A stretch of DNA of 64,000 nt from G020354025 sp964621455 (lineage in GTDB: Bacteria > Fidelibacterota > Marinisomatia > SCGC-AAA003-L08 > TS1B11): the NCBI GenBank assembly GCA_964621455.1, contig CAZULW010000007.1, positions 10,507-74,506 on the forward strand, written 5' to 3'. Shown here piece after piece: positions 34,122-43,700 of this stretch; position 1 is the stretch's first letter; each line of letters opens with the position of its first letter. The notes under the pieces are model-generated. The model was not told where the DNA came from and did no database searches. It saw only the letters and a list, made by a program, of their open reading frames with translations. The position numbers and the translations under genes are program-made.

Positions 34122-36512
34122 TTGCCCCGGCCGACTATTGATTCAGCATATCTTCTCTGCGGCCTGCTGCTCCTGTCCGGCTCCCTGTTGGCCCAGCGCC
34201 GGGACGCCGATCCCAGGTACACCCCGGCCTATTTCGACTCCATCCGCAGCGCCGTGAACGACACCACCATCGCACGGTGGGTCGTCCAGGCCTACCGCCT
34301 GGGTCCCGATGCGAAGATCATCATCGACGGCCATCTCGACGAGGGACCGTGGCACCAGGCCCAGCACACCACAGGTTTCCTGGAGAAAGATCCATATCCC
34401 CTGATTGAGTTCAACGAGCCCACCGAGTTCGCCATCCTATATGACGACGAGAACATTTACGTGGGGATCTGGTGCTGGGACAGCCAGCCGGGAAAGATTA
34501 TCGGCCAGATCAGCCCCCGGGGCGCCTTCAGCCCTGACAACCTCCAGATCTTTTTCGATACCTACCACGATCACCGCACGGGCTACAAGTTCACCGTCTC
34601 GCCAACGGGCGTCCAGATGGACGAACTGCGCTACGACGACTACAAACGTGACCACAACTGGAACGGAATCTGGTATTCAGCGGGCCATATCGACGGCCAG
34701 GGCTGGTATGCCGAGCTGAAAATCCCCTTTTTCAACTTCCGCTTCCGGGATAGCGAGGAGCAGGTATGGGGATCCAACATCATACGCACCATCTCCAGGA
34801 ACGCCTCCCAGGGCTCGTGGAAACCCCACCTGCCCGAGTGGGAAATCTCCACCCGCATGTCCAAGCTGGGTCATATCGTCGGCTTGCGGGACCTAAAGGC
34901 TGGCCGCCGGTTCGAAATACGGCCCTACGGCGTCTCCGGCGCCTCACAGAACAGCGCGTCTTCCCTCGCCGGCCAGCTGAACACGGGCCTTGATCTCCGT
35001 TTCAGCCCCGTGTCCAACATCACCGCCGATCTCACCCTCAATCCCGATTTCGCCCAGGTCGACGCCGACGTGCTGGAGATCAACCTCTCCCGCTACCCCA
35101 CCCGGTTCCGCGAGCTGCGCCCTTTCTTCACCGAGGGCACAAATATCTTCAACAGCCCTATGGAGCTATTCTACAGCCGCCGCATCGGGGCCCGGGGCGA
35201 TATTCTGGGCGGGGCCAAACTGACGGGCAAGTTCGATAACGGTCTCGAATTCGGTTCCCTGGCGGTTCTGACGGGCCGCTCCCGCCTTTCTAACTTACAG
35301 TTTGCCGATGTCGATAGTGTTGCCATCGATCGTGAAGAGGCTTCTTTCGCTGTCTTCCGAGTCAAGAAGGACCTCTTGCGCTCCAGCAGTATCGGCCTGC
35401 TTGGTGCGACCAAGGAAAAGGCAGGCGAATACAACCGCGTCCTGGGACTCGACGGCTCCTTCACCCTCACAAATCAGTATCTTCTGAACGTCCAGGCCGC
35501 CAGTGGCGCGACCGAAGAGACCGGCGCCCTGAACAAGGCTTACTCGGTACAGCTCAAGCGCACCGGCGACCTGTTCAGTTTCGTTGCCCACAAGCGCCTC
35601 ATCCAGCCCGATTTTAAGATCAACCGCGTTGGCTACCTGCGCAAGGAGAGCTACCGCGGTTCTGATCTGGCGGACATCAGCGCCCTGCTGTCACCGCGCA
35701 TCGACCGTTATGGGATTCGGAGGATCAGGATCAGTTCCGCCGTCACCATTCGCACCGACCTGCTCACTGACCGATACATCGACGACTGGCTGGAGGATGA
35801 ACCGGACCTGGAGCCGGACTCCGTGTTTGGCACAGTGCTGACGGTACCAGGTAGCCTGAGAGCCATTGATGGCGGACAAAGGCAATTCCGCAATCTGAGC
35901 CACAGCGAATCTGTCACCGTCATCTTCCTGAGCGAAGCCGTTCTCCGCCTCGGCTATTCAAAATTCAGCGCCACCGAACTTACCGGTAACTATCGTGGCA
36001 GTAACTGGCAGGCCTCTTTTCGCACCCGCTCCATCAACCTTGGTCGGCGCTTTTCGGGTACCATCAGCGCCAATGGTGGCGCCTACTACAACTTCAGCCG
36101 GAAATACGTAGGCACCCAGCGGACGCTGCACCTCAGCGGCCGGGGACGCCTGCGCTACAACCTGCTCTCAACCCTGGAGGGGGAAGTCACCCACTCTTAC
36201 GACGATACCGGCCGGCGTGACGGGGAATACCTGCAGCTCTCCTCCTACTCCACCTGGATGTTCACCAAGGATTTTTCCCTGCGCGTTCACCTCCAGGGGC
36301 ATTTCGGCACGACGTACTACGGCGAACCGGAAACGGCCAACCGCTACCTGTTCAGCACCCTGTTGAGCTGGGAATACCGCCCCGGCAGTTTCTTCTACCT
36401 GGCCTACAACGAGGTGCGCCGGGACGAAGATGCCCCCGACACACCCTACGAGCGGTTCAACCTGGACACCCGCACCATCCTGCTGAAGCTCTCCTACCGC
36501 CTGAATATCTGA
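34122..36512 (+). CDS. CBM9-like / DUF5916 outer-membrane beta-barrel protein
   Basis: 796 aa from a TTG at 34122 that follows GGAGAG by 6 bases; a TTG at 34110 is less well placed. A signal peptide (YLLCGLLLLSGSLLAQ) is followed by a carbohydrate-binding CBM9-like domain (about 50-245: IIDGHLDEGPWHQAQ, FAILYDDENIYVGIWCWDSQP, VWGSNIIRTISRN). The remainder is DUF5916, rich in alternating beta strands and aromatic residues (PDFAQVDADVLEINLSRYPTRF, FFTEG), ending in a strand with a terminal hydrophobic residue (ILLKLSYRLNI) as in outer-membrane barrels. It may bind or pass oligosaccharides; the exact role of the family is unknown. It stands alone. Confidence 0.85.
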   Translation: MPRPTIDSAYLLCGLLLLSGSLLAQRRDADPRYTPAYFDSIRSAVNDTTIARWVVQAYRLGPDAKIIIDGHLDEGPWHQAQHTTGFLEKDPYPLIEFNEPTEFAILYDDENIYVGIWCWDSQPGKIIGQISPRGAFSPDNLQIFFDTYHDHRTGYKFTVSPTGVQMDELRYDDYKRDHNWNGIWYSAGHIDGQGWYAELKIPFFNFRFRDSEEQVWGSNIIRTISRNASQGSWKPHLPEWEISTRMSKLGHIVGLRDLKAGRRFEIRPYGVSGASQNSASSLAGQLNTGLDLRFSPVSNITADLTLNPDFAQVDADVLEINLSRYPTRFRELRPFFTEGTNIFNSPMELFYSRRIGARGDILGGAKLTGKFDNGLEFGSLAVLTGRSRLSNLQFADVDSVAIDREEASFAVFRVKKDLLRSSSIGLLGATKEKAGEYNRVLGLDGSFTLTNQYLLNVQAASGATEETGALNKAYSVQLKRTGDLFSFVAHKRLIQPDFKINRVGYLRKESYRGSDLADISALLSPRIDRYGIRRIRISSAVTIRTDLLTDRYIDDWLEDEPDLEPDSVFGTVLTVPGSLRAIDGGQRQFRNLSHSESVTVIFLSEAVLRLGYSKFSATELTGNYRGSNWQASFRTRSINLGRRFSGTISANGGAYYNFSRKYVGTQRTLHLSGRGRLRYNLLSTLEGEVTHSYDDTGRRDGEYLQLSSYSTWMFTKDFSLRVHLQGHFGTTYYGEPETANRYLFSTLLSWEYRPGSFFYLAYNEVRRDEDAPDTPYERFNLDTRTILLKLSYRLNI

Positions 36513-36521
36513 TCAGACTCC

Positions 36522-36651
36522 CTACGGCGCATGATCAAGGATCACCTCCACGAACCCGATCAGGAACCGCACCAGGTTGTCGTAGATCAGGTAGGCGAAG
36601 ATCAGGTGATAGAACAAGGCGAAGGGCAGCGAAAACGACCAGAATGTTCGG
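36522..36651 (-). pseudogene. membrane-protein fragment
   Basis: The minus-strand frame reads FWSFSLPFALFYHLIFAYLI, YDNLVRFLIGFVEVILDHAP and stop: a hydrophobic, helix-forming C-terminal piece. The frame begins at the very edge of the promoter-cassette leader (36650) and has no ATG, so it is either a truncated gene or a small membrane protein using a non-ATG start. Confidence 0.4.
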
Positions 36652-36760
36652 TGTCAAAGTATTGTGGACCACTAGGGTGTTCTTGCTAAGAGACACTTTT
36701 CACGTTTCCTGGGTTTAGCTGACGCCTCTTCTGAGGCGTTCTCTGCTTGATCTGTTCCGC
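36650..36760 (-). repeat. degenerate promoter-cassette copy with perfect palindrome
   Basis: On the minus strand it carries acgcctc-agaa-gaggcgt (a perfect 7-bp stem), then the spacer core aagtgtctcttag and the leader gtccacaatactttgacacc, which parallels the leader before purU and before the molybdenum operon. The -35 hexamer has decayed to CAGGAA. Confidence 0.5.
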
Positions 36761-36948
36761 CCATACAGGATCCTCTGGACCCTCCTCCCTCATATATGAT
36801 CACTAGCTACAGTCAAGGCCAGTATTCGCTATATAACCTACGTTATCTAGCCAGTTTCCCCTAAAATCCACAGGTATTCTAGCCAGTTCACTAGGTATTC
36901 TAGCCAGTTTTTCATCCCTTTAGCCCACATTTAAGCTAAAATGAAGCC

Positions 36949-37182
36949 TCACGACTCCATTTCATGCTGAGCCATCCGCTCTACTGCCTCTTCCAGGTCT
37001 GCATTCACCACTGAAGCGTACACAGCGGTAGTATTAGGGCTACTGTGGCCGAGTTGCTGCTGGACCAAGCGTAGATTGTACCCACTGGCTTTATAAAGGA
37101 TGGTTGCATAGGTATGCCGGAGCGAGTGAATCGAGTATCGTGGTGGTAGTCCAGCGCGTTTCGCGTACCAGGCGAACGACAA
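36949..37182 (-). pseudogene. tyrosine recombinase (integrase), C-terminal fragment
   Basis: The 77 codons hold the C-terminal catalytic part of a phage-type integrase: HSLRHTYATILY (HxxR), LVQQQLGHSSPNTT (the His/Trp box region) and the nucleophile tyrosine in AVYASV. A full enzyme has about 300-400 residues, and the N-terminal and core-binding parts are missing. Upstream sequence changes at once into the conserved-ends repeat element, so the gene is truncated. It lies 2.5 kb from tRNA-Leu with a duplicated 3' end. Confidence 0.8.
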
Positions 37183-37187
37183 GCCCC

Positions 37188-37640
37188 AGCCGCTGGCTTA
37201 TATTCCGGCGCTATGATGCTGCCGCCGCCATATCGCCCATCCCCTTTGGGTGAGGACAACTTATGCTGCTATCGCCGCATGTGAACGTGGGGGGGTACCC
37301 CTCTGGGCGGTACCACGCCTCCCGTCGGGAGGGATGGTGCCATCGTGATACTGGCGTGATACTGGCGTGCTACCGAACTGATGCCGAAATGACCCGGCAG
37401 GAGCGTTCTTTGATAGCATTAAGTATGCAGGGGGCAAAACATCAAAGGGGGCACCGCCTGACTGTGGGCCCCGAGGGCACTGCCCGTAGGGGTCTTAGTT
37501 CCTACGTCATGGACCCCGAGGGCCGTTTTGGGGCGGAAATATTTTTCAACAGGGAGATTTACGTCCCTCGTCGGGCGATACCCTTAAAATGCGGAATTTT
37601 GTAGGGATTTTGTCTAATTTCGCGCCGGTCCCTGCTTTCC
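37188..37640 (-). repeat. conserved-ends dispersed element, copy 2
   Basis: In reverse orientation relative to copies 1 and 3. Its one end (gctggcttatattccggcgc, atgatgctgcc) abuts the integrase remnant, and its other end (ccctcgtcgggcgata, aaaatgcggaattttgt, ttttgtctaattt) runs to about 57 bases before the pncB start. The centre is longest here, about 350 bases. It includes a block shared with copy 1 (agggcactgcccgtagggg, tcctacgtc). Confidence 0.65.
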
Positions 37641-37696
37641 CTCCCATTTGTACTGGAGTTCGGAAACACCGTAAATTCCTTCAAGGAAGGATACCC

Positions 37697-38920
37697 ATGA
37701 CCAACGACGCCTGGAAACCGCTGCCCCCCGAAACCTTCGATATCCCGGTCCACGAGATCCGCCGGGGCTACCGCAGCGACGTCTATTTTTGGCGCAGCAA
37801 GGTGGCGCTGGAGAACGCCCGCCAGGAAACGTTGGTCCTCATGCAGGTCTTTCAAAAGGAGACGGCGGTCCTGTGCGGCGTGGACGAGTCGCTGGCGATC
37901 CTCAATCTGGGCTCGGGCTACTATACGGACCGCGAAAAAGCCTACCAGCTGTTCGACCACTACATCAACCTGAAAAAGAAGATCCGCGCCCTCTATTACA
38001 ACTCGAAGGAAAAGATGCTGGAGGCGCAGCGGGAGCGACTGGAGATCGCCCAGGTGCTGGACGACCTTTGGGAGAGCACCTCCCAGAACCTTACCGTCCA
38101 TACCCTGTGTGACGGCGACGCCGTCAAGCCCTGGGAAACGGTCATGACCATTGAAGGACCCCTCTACCAGTTCTCCCACCTGGAGACGATCTACCTCGGC
38201 ATCCTGACCCGCCGGACGAAAATCGCCACCAATGTGCGACGGGTAGTGGAGGCGGCCCGGGGGAAGCCCATATTCTATTTCCCGGCGCGGTTCGACCACT
38301 GGTTCATGCAGGGCGGGGACGGCTATGCCGCCAGAATCGGCGGGGCGCTGCACATGTCCACCGATGCCCAGGGCGAGTGGTGGGGGGCCTCCGGGGCCGG
38401 CACCATTCCCCACGCCCTCATCGCCGCCTGCCAGGGGGATACCGTCCAGGCCGTCCGGATCTTTGCCGAGAACTTCCCCGATACCAATCTCATCGCCCTG
38501 GTGGACTTCCACAATGATTCCGTAAACACAACCCTTGAGGTGGCCCGGGAGCTGGGCGACCGGCTCTGGGGTGTCCGTCTCGATACTTCCAACACCCTGG
38601 TGGACAAATCGGTCATCCCCCAGATGGGCATGACAGCGCCCACTGGCGTCAATCAGCAGCTGGTGTGGAATGTCCGCCACGCCCTGGACCGGGAAGGGTA
38701 CCAGCGCGTGAAGATCATTGTTTCGGGGGGCTTCGACGCTGATCGCATCAGGGCCTTCGAGAAGGAAGGCGTGCCGGTGGATGCCTACGGCGTCGGGTCG
38801 GCCCTTATTAAGGGCTCCAATGACTTCACCGCCGACGTGGTCATGGTTGAAGGCAAACCCCTTGCCAAGGTGGGCCGGCAGTACCTGCCCAATCCCCGCC
38901 TGAAGGAAGTAAAACTTTAG
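37697..38920 (+). CDS. pncB: nicotinate phosphoribosyltransferase
   Basis: 407 aa from the ATG at 37697, which follows AAGGAAGG by 5 bases; the longer open frame upstream lies in repeat DNA. Motifs include IRRGYRSDVYFWRSK near the N-terminus, HTLCDGDAVKPWETVMTIEGPLYQFSHLETIYLG, and the C-terminal phosphate-binding block KIIVSGGFDADRIRAFEKEGVPVDAYGVGSALI. It joins nicotinate and PRPP to make nicotinate mononucleotide, using ATP, in the salvage route to NAD. The nicotinamidase gene follows after 98 bases, so the pair turns nicotinamide into the NAD precursor. Confidence 0.93.
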   Translation: MTNDAWKPLPPETFDIPVHEIRRGYRSDVYFWRSKVALENARQETLVLMQVFQKETAVLCGVDESLAILNLGSGYYTDREKAYQLFDHYINLKKKIRALYYNSKEKMLEAQRERLEIAQVLDDLWESTSQNLTVHTLCDGDAVKPWETVMTIEGPLYQFSHLETIYLGILTRRTKIATNVRRVVEAARGKPIFYFPARFDHWFMQGGDGYAARIGGALHMSTDAQGEWWGASGAGTIPHALIAACQGDTVQAVRIFAENFPDTNLIALVDFHNDSVNTTLEVARELGDRLWGVRLDTSNTLVDKSVIPQMGMTAPTGVNQQLVWNVRHALDREGYQRVKIIVSGGFDADRIRAFEKEGVPVDAYGVGSALIKGSNDFTADVVMVEGKPLAKVGRQYLPNPRLKEVKL

Positions 38921-39018
38921 CAATGAATCGGCTTCAGGTAATCAACCTTCTTTGCGTTGCGGCACTCAGCTAATGTGCATACCTGCAAAACCCATCACCG
39001 ACTGATAAGGATCAACCC

Positions 39019-39588
39019 ATGAGCAAGCAGGCACTGGTCATCGTCGACCTGCAGAATGACTTCTGTCCCGGCGGGTCATTGGCGGTACCCGACGGGGATA
39101 AGATCGTACCCATTGTCAACGACCTGATCGAGAGATTCTCCCGCGCGGGGCTGCCTATCCTTGCCACCCGCGACTGGCACCCCGAGAACCACGCCAGCTT
39201 CAAGGCCCAGGGAGGTCTCTGGCCGCCCCATTGCGTGCAGAACACTCCCGGCGCCCGGTTTCACCCCAACCTGCGGCTGCCGGACAGCGCCACCGTTATC
39301 AGCAAGGCGGACTCTAAGGAAAAGGATGCCTATTCCGGTTTTGAAGGAACTGACCTGGCAGCCCTCCTGAAGGAGGCCTGGGTTGATCGGATCGTCGTAT
39401 GCGGCCTGGCTACCGATTACTGCGTGAGGGCGACGGCCCTTGATGGCCTGAGAGCAGGCGTGAAGGTCACGGTAGTGGAGGACGCGATCCGGGGCGTGGA
39501 CGTGCAGCCGGGCGATGCAGAGAAGGCCCTGGCCGAGCTGCAAAAGGCGGGAGCCTCCCTGGTGCAGCACACCGCAGTGAGTCCCTGA
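39019..39588 (+). CDS. pncA: nicotinamidase
   Basis: 189 aa, isochorismatase-like hydrolase fold. The catalytic triad is visible: Asp in VIVDLQNDFCPGG (residue 10), Lys in ISKADSKEKDAYS, and the nucleophilic Cys in VVCGLATDYCVRATALDG. The metal-binding TRDWHPENHASF is intact. It hydrolyses nicotinamide to nicotinate and ammonia, feeding the pncB product just upstream. The two genes are probably co-transcribed. Confidence 0.94.
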   Translation: MSKQALVIVDLQNDFCPGGSLAVPDGDKIVPIVNDLIERFSRAGLPILATRDWHPENHASFKAQGGLWPPHCVQNTPGARFHPNLRLPDSATVISKADSKEKDAYSGFEGTDLAALLKEAWVDRIVVCGLATDYCVRATALDGLRAGVKVTVVEDAIRGVDVQPGDAEKALAELQKAGASLVQHTAVSP

Positions 39589-39693
39589 CCCGGCCAACAG
39601 CGAGCAATTGAGCGGAAATACCTACCCTGGGGGCTAAAAGACTTTATACCTGACCCAACTGCGGCCTAAATTTCTCACAGGGCTCCTCCTCCA

Positions 39694-39777
39694 GCCGAGG
39701 TGGTGAAATTGGTAGACGCGCCGGACTCAAAATCCGGTATCCGCAAGGATGTGGGGGTTCGAGTCCCCCCCTCGGCA
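39694..39777 (+). tRNA. tRNA-Leu (anticodon CAA)
   Basis: Acceptor arms gccgagg / cctcggc, a D arm with ggtagacgc, the anticodon stem ccgga / tccgg with loop ctCAAaa, a long variable arm (tatccgcaaggatgtg) typical of Leu, and the T arm ggggttcgagtcccc. The CCA end is not encoded. The last 17 bases are repeated about 110 bases downstream. Confidence 0.95.
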
Positions 39778-39889
39778 CAATATTAAAAGTCTCCGGCGCA
39801 TGCTGGGGGCTATTTATATTACACGTATGTGTGGGACGAGAAGTTTATCCCGCGTAGCACAGCGTAGCGGGAAGTCCCCCCCTCGGCAC
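39762..39889 (+). repeat. direct repeat of the tRNA-Leu 3' end (candidate attachment-site scar)
   Basis: The 17 bases AGTCCCCCCCTCGGCAC occur at 39762-39778 as the tRNA 3' end and again at 39873-39889. Tyrosine integrases commonly use tRNA 3' ends as attachment sites and leave such duplications. The 94 bases in between encode nothing, so any element has been reduced to a scar. An integrase remnant lies 2.5 kb to the left. Confidence 0.6.
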
Positions 39890-40187
39890 CAGACAGTTTC
39901 CCGACGAGAAAGCGCTCCTGAAGAGGGCGTTTTTCTTATCAGGCCCTCGCAAGGCTCTTAGCCCAAACAACCCCAAACAATTGTACAATTTACCGGATAC
40001 GCTCGGGCTGTAAGCCTGGCAGCCTGCTCACCTTTTCCGGACATGGTGAACTCCTTCCAGATCAGGCCTGAATGGAGGCTTTCTGCAGGTCAGCTCTGAG
40101 ATATATTCTGCTGTGGTGTGATGGGCTGTGGGCGTCTTCATTCCAATGTTGAGTTCCCTGAAGGAGGAACGCGGGCTACAAACGAAG

Positions 40188-40216
40188 AAGCCCCCGACCC
40201 GAAGGCCGGGGGCTTT
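40188..40216. terminator. terminator-like hairpin
   Basis: Stem aagccccc..g/c..gggggctt around a short loop. T-runs are short (three), so it may act as a weak bidirectional terminator between tRNA-Leu and the minus-strand 1439-aa gene. Confidence 0.45.
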
Positions 40217-40373
40217 AGCATAGCTGGGCAGCTGGCGCACCGAATGCCTCTAGAGCGCACCAGCGGAGGCCAGCGCCCAATTGTGTCTAGACAATGGACC
40301 ACCTCCTTTCGTTTGTTAACAGATACAACCTGTGATGCAATTTAACACCTGAATCGGGCTAATCCAGCCTACT

Positions 40374-40505
40374 TCATTTGAGGAGGGATTCGATCTCGGG
40401 CCAGCGTGCCACCAGGGTTCTGGACAGGTTGAAGCTCATCCATGGCTTGGCCGGGACTATCGTGGTGGACTCGGCTGCTACCAAGCGGGCGATGTAGAGA
40501 CTGGA
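40374..40505 (-). pseudogene. decayed C-terminal sorting-domain tail
   Basis: The minus-strand frame reads SLYIARLVAAESTTIVPAKP ... ending LLK and TGA. SLYIARLVA matches the SGIYIARL block of the sorting domain in the 840-codon secreted protein, and LLK is the usual terminal sequence. The rest is divergent and nothing upstream continues it; the promoter cassette begins directly at its 5' edge. Confidence 0.4.
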
Positions 40506-40535
40506 GGTAACCTAAGATGAGGCGTAGACAAAATC

Positions 40536-40564
40536 TTGGAAGGGCAAAATGTCTCTCTTAATTT
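40536..40564 (+). promoter_or_regulatory. orphan promoter cassette
   Basis: TTGGAA (40536-40541), 17-base spacer ending aaaatgtctctct..., TAATTT (40559-40564). The upstream half-palindrome aagatgaggcgt lies at 40514-40525. The only feature it could drive on this strand is a short RNA ending at the T8 run at 40613-40620, antisense in direction to the adjacent gene but ending before it. Confidence 0.5.
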
Positions 40565-40793
40565 TTAACCTAAGACGTCCAAAAGGCTCTGAAGACGTAT
40601 AATCCTCAGCTGTTTTTTTTCAATCTCAATCAACATCCTAGTCAACTCTTCAGCCAGAATTTCTACCATCAGTTCACCATGATGGTCTTGGTAATTTCTT
40701 CGCCAGCAGCATTTCGCTCAACTCTGACGGAGATCCGCACTGTCGTTATCCTGTTGCAGGGTTGTTTACCTGGTCAAGTTCCAAATTCCATGA

Positions 40794-43700
40794 TCAATTG
40801 CCTGCCTGATGGCGCCGCATGACCTCGTGTAGGCGCTGGGCCTGCAGGATGAAGGTTTCCAGGCGGGCCTCGATGATCTGGGGAAACGGATTGCCATCAC
40901 TTTCAATAGTCAGGTAGGGCAGAATGGGTACCTCTCGTGTAATCCGCTCTATCCTCCGGGATTTCCGCACAAGTAGGATGTGCTCCCGGTCCATTGTCAG
41001 GTTCAGGATCGACTCGCTGAGGCGGTTGGGCATGCAGCCAAAAGGCCCAATGGCAATGGCACCGCAGAAATCCTCACCAACCTCGGCCAAGGCGCCTCCG
41101 ATGGTCAGGATGGCTTCGCCTATGAGTTGGGGAGCAAGGAATTGCTCGCTGGTTTTGATAATATGATCAACGTCCAGCAGGCGGGGAACATACCAACCGG
41201 TCCTGGCCATCAGACGTTTGATGGTCCGCTCCGCTTTCCGCATGATCCTTTGTTTGAGCTTGTGGACCAGGAGCGCTTTCAAGCCCTGCACCTTGGGCAG
41301 CAGCCCCTGATCCACCAGCCAATCCACGTAATAAACCCATTCCTGGATCGGCGCTACATGGACCACGAAACCCCGCTCGGCCAGGCGCTCCGGCAACCAG
41401 CGACGCGACAGGCCCTCCTTGCGCACGTAAATTTCGCCTACCACCAGAACCTGGGGTGCGTCTGCCAGCGCCATCTTGTGCGGGATATCTTTTAGCCGAG
41501 GCACAATTTGCCTGACCGCATCCGGGAATGCTTTACCACCTTTTTCCAGCCCCTTCAGTATGTCGCCCCAGGTATCCTGAAGGTCCTCGAGGGCTGATTG
41601 GGGGTCATCAGCCAACGTCAGCATGGCGTTGTGCAGATCTTCAAATATATCGGAAATGATAGCCGCGTTCCAGCTCTGCTTGATGAAGTCGGTACCCAGG
41701 CCGCCATAGCTGTCCCGGGAGGATATGGAGAGTAGCGTAACATTTTCGATCCCCCGGTTGCGGATATAATCGCGCATGAAGTCCTGGTACTGCCCGAAGC
41801 GGCATGGGCCGTCGGTCGTGGGCATGAAGTAAGCGGTGATCTCCCCGTCTGGACGTTCATCACGCAGATACTTCAGTAGAGCCCCGGTGGTCAGCTGCAG
41901 CGGGAGGCATTCCTTGCAGGTAGTGTTCCCACGCCCCAGCTTCAGGTCTTCCTCATCCATGGCAGGCAAGACGGCGGTGTTTATACCATAGCCGCGATAG
42001 ACGGCAGCCAAGGCGTGCGTGGCATACTGCCCCATAGAGGAAAAGACCACCCTTAAGCGGGGGTCAAAGAGAGAGATTTCCGGTCCCAAGTCATAATTCA
42101 GCGAGGTGTTGAGCTCCTTGATCCGGTAGATCTCTGGTCGGGAGATATCTCCATTGCCCGCGAACATCTTCCGGGATTGGAGACTCCGGTAACGGCTCAC
42201 GATGTCCAGGAAGGCCTCAATCCGGGTCTCAATACCGGCGTCGGCGGTATGGTTGTCCAGTTCCAGAATCAGAGCGGGCTTCCGGCCCAGGATATCCTTG
42301 AAATACCCCACTATAAAAGAATCGGGGCCGCAGGAGAAGTTTGTAATGAATGTCCCGAACAACTGGGGGTGGCCTTTGATGAATTCAGCACCTTTCAGAT
42401 TGATCTGCCCCGTAGACCAATACATGTGCTCCTTGGCGGGCACCTGCTCCAGGTCCAGGAAATCGACCGGGATCATCGTTATACCGCGAGATGCGAATTT
42501 GTGGGGAATCCCCTTGTTCGCTTCGGGTATGAAGGCGTTATAGGATCGGCCGAACAGGACTACCCCGATCCGGTCGGTGTCCTTTTCGAGCATCCTGAGT
42601 GCCTCCCGGCCCATTTCCAGCATACTCAGGTGCAGCTCGTCCTGTACGCCCCAAGCCTTGGTGAAGGCCTCCACCACTTTGGTTTTCCGTAGGCCGATAG
42701 TACGTGCCAGTGTTATGAATGCCTCCATCTGCGCTTTAGGATCGGCGGCCAGATCAATAACCGGGGAGATGATCTGCGGGCCATCCTTCAAGTAGGCTTC
42801 GAATGCCCTTCGCAAATAGTATGGTTCGCCCTGGAGCAGCGGGCAAGTGCGGGAGACGGGATAACCGTTTTTCACCTGCGCCCCTTTGATATGAGGCAGA
42901 AAGATGTAATCGGGACTCCGATCCAACAGGTTATGGAAGAAACCGTGGGCAATCTCACATGGGTAGCAAAACGGCGCCGCACATCGGTCCAGACCTTGCT
43001 CATCCACTGCATCGGCTGTAATCGGTCGGAAGCCGAGCTCCTTGAAGAAATGGGCAAACAAGGGGTAATAGGTGTTCATGAGAAACGAGCGCGTAAAACC
43101 GATCACCGGCGCATCGGCAGGCAAGTCGTCGAGGTCGGGGGCAAATTGGTCATACACCAGTTCCTGTCGCTTTACCACCAGGTCATGCTGGTCAGCATCA
43201 ACCCGCAGCTTCTGGCGAATGTTGTAGTACTTGTTGCAGGCGCCGCCAAATGGATATGTCTTGTTTTCGATTCTTATGCGACTGACGGAGCAGGCCAGAT
43301 CACACTTTTCCCCACCGCCGGCGCAGGTAAACGGCTTTCGATACTCCACCTCTCGGTTGGCCAAGGTTTCCAGATCGAAGACTTTCTCTGCCAGCAAACC
43401 CTGGTCCAGACGGCTTTTGACTTCCAGGGCAACCCCGTAAGCCCCCATCAACCCCGGCTCGGGAGGTACGATGATATGTTTGCCTGATAGCGCCGCCATG
43501 GCTAGCGGCACGGCGCGATTGTAACAAACACCACCCTGCATGAACACCTTCCTGCCCACAGGGCGGGCGCCCTTTACCCGATTGATGTAATTCATACAGA
43601 TGGAATAGACCAGCCCAGCAACTATATCCTCCTTGCTGATCCCCTCATAATAAGTGTTTTTAATGTCGGAGGAAATGAATGCCGCGCACTGGTCGTTGAA

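Larger units (their letters stand above)
36513..36948. other. intergenic region with remnant and degenerate promoter cassette
   Basis: 436 bases: a membrane-protein fragment on the minus strand (36522-36651), a copy of the promoter cassette with its palindrome (36650-36760), then AT-rich DNA with three ctagccagtt units at 36847-36911. No intact gene. Confidence 0.55.
39890..40793. other. intergenic region downstream of tRNA-Leu
   Basis: About 900 bases. Contents: a terminator-like hairpin at 40188-40216, a decayed sorting-domain tail on the minus strand (40374-40505), an orphan promoter cassette (40509-40580) and a T8 run at 40613-40620. Small open frames around the hairpin are repeat-derived and unconvincing. 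Confidence 0.55.

Noticed and set aside
37559..38923. Minus-strand open frame of 454 codons opposite pncB
   Set aside because: It is fully antisense to pncB, which has a good ribosome-binding site and all family motifs; the antisense translation matches nothing recognisable.
40028..40240. 70-codon minus-strand frame over the terminator-like hairpin
   Set aside because: It reads through the hairpin and has no ribosome-binding site; its Gly/Phe-rich core comes from the hairpin sequence.
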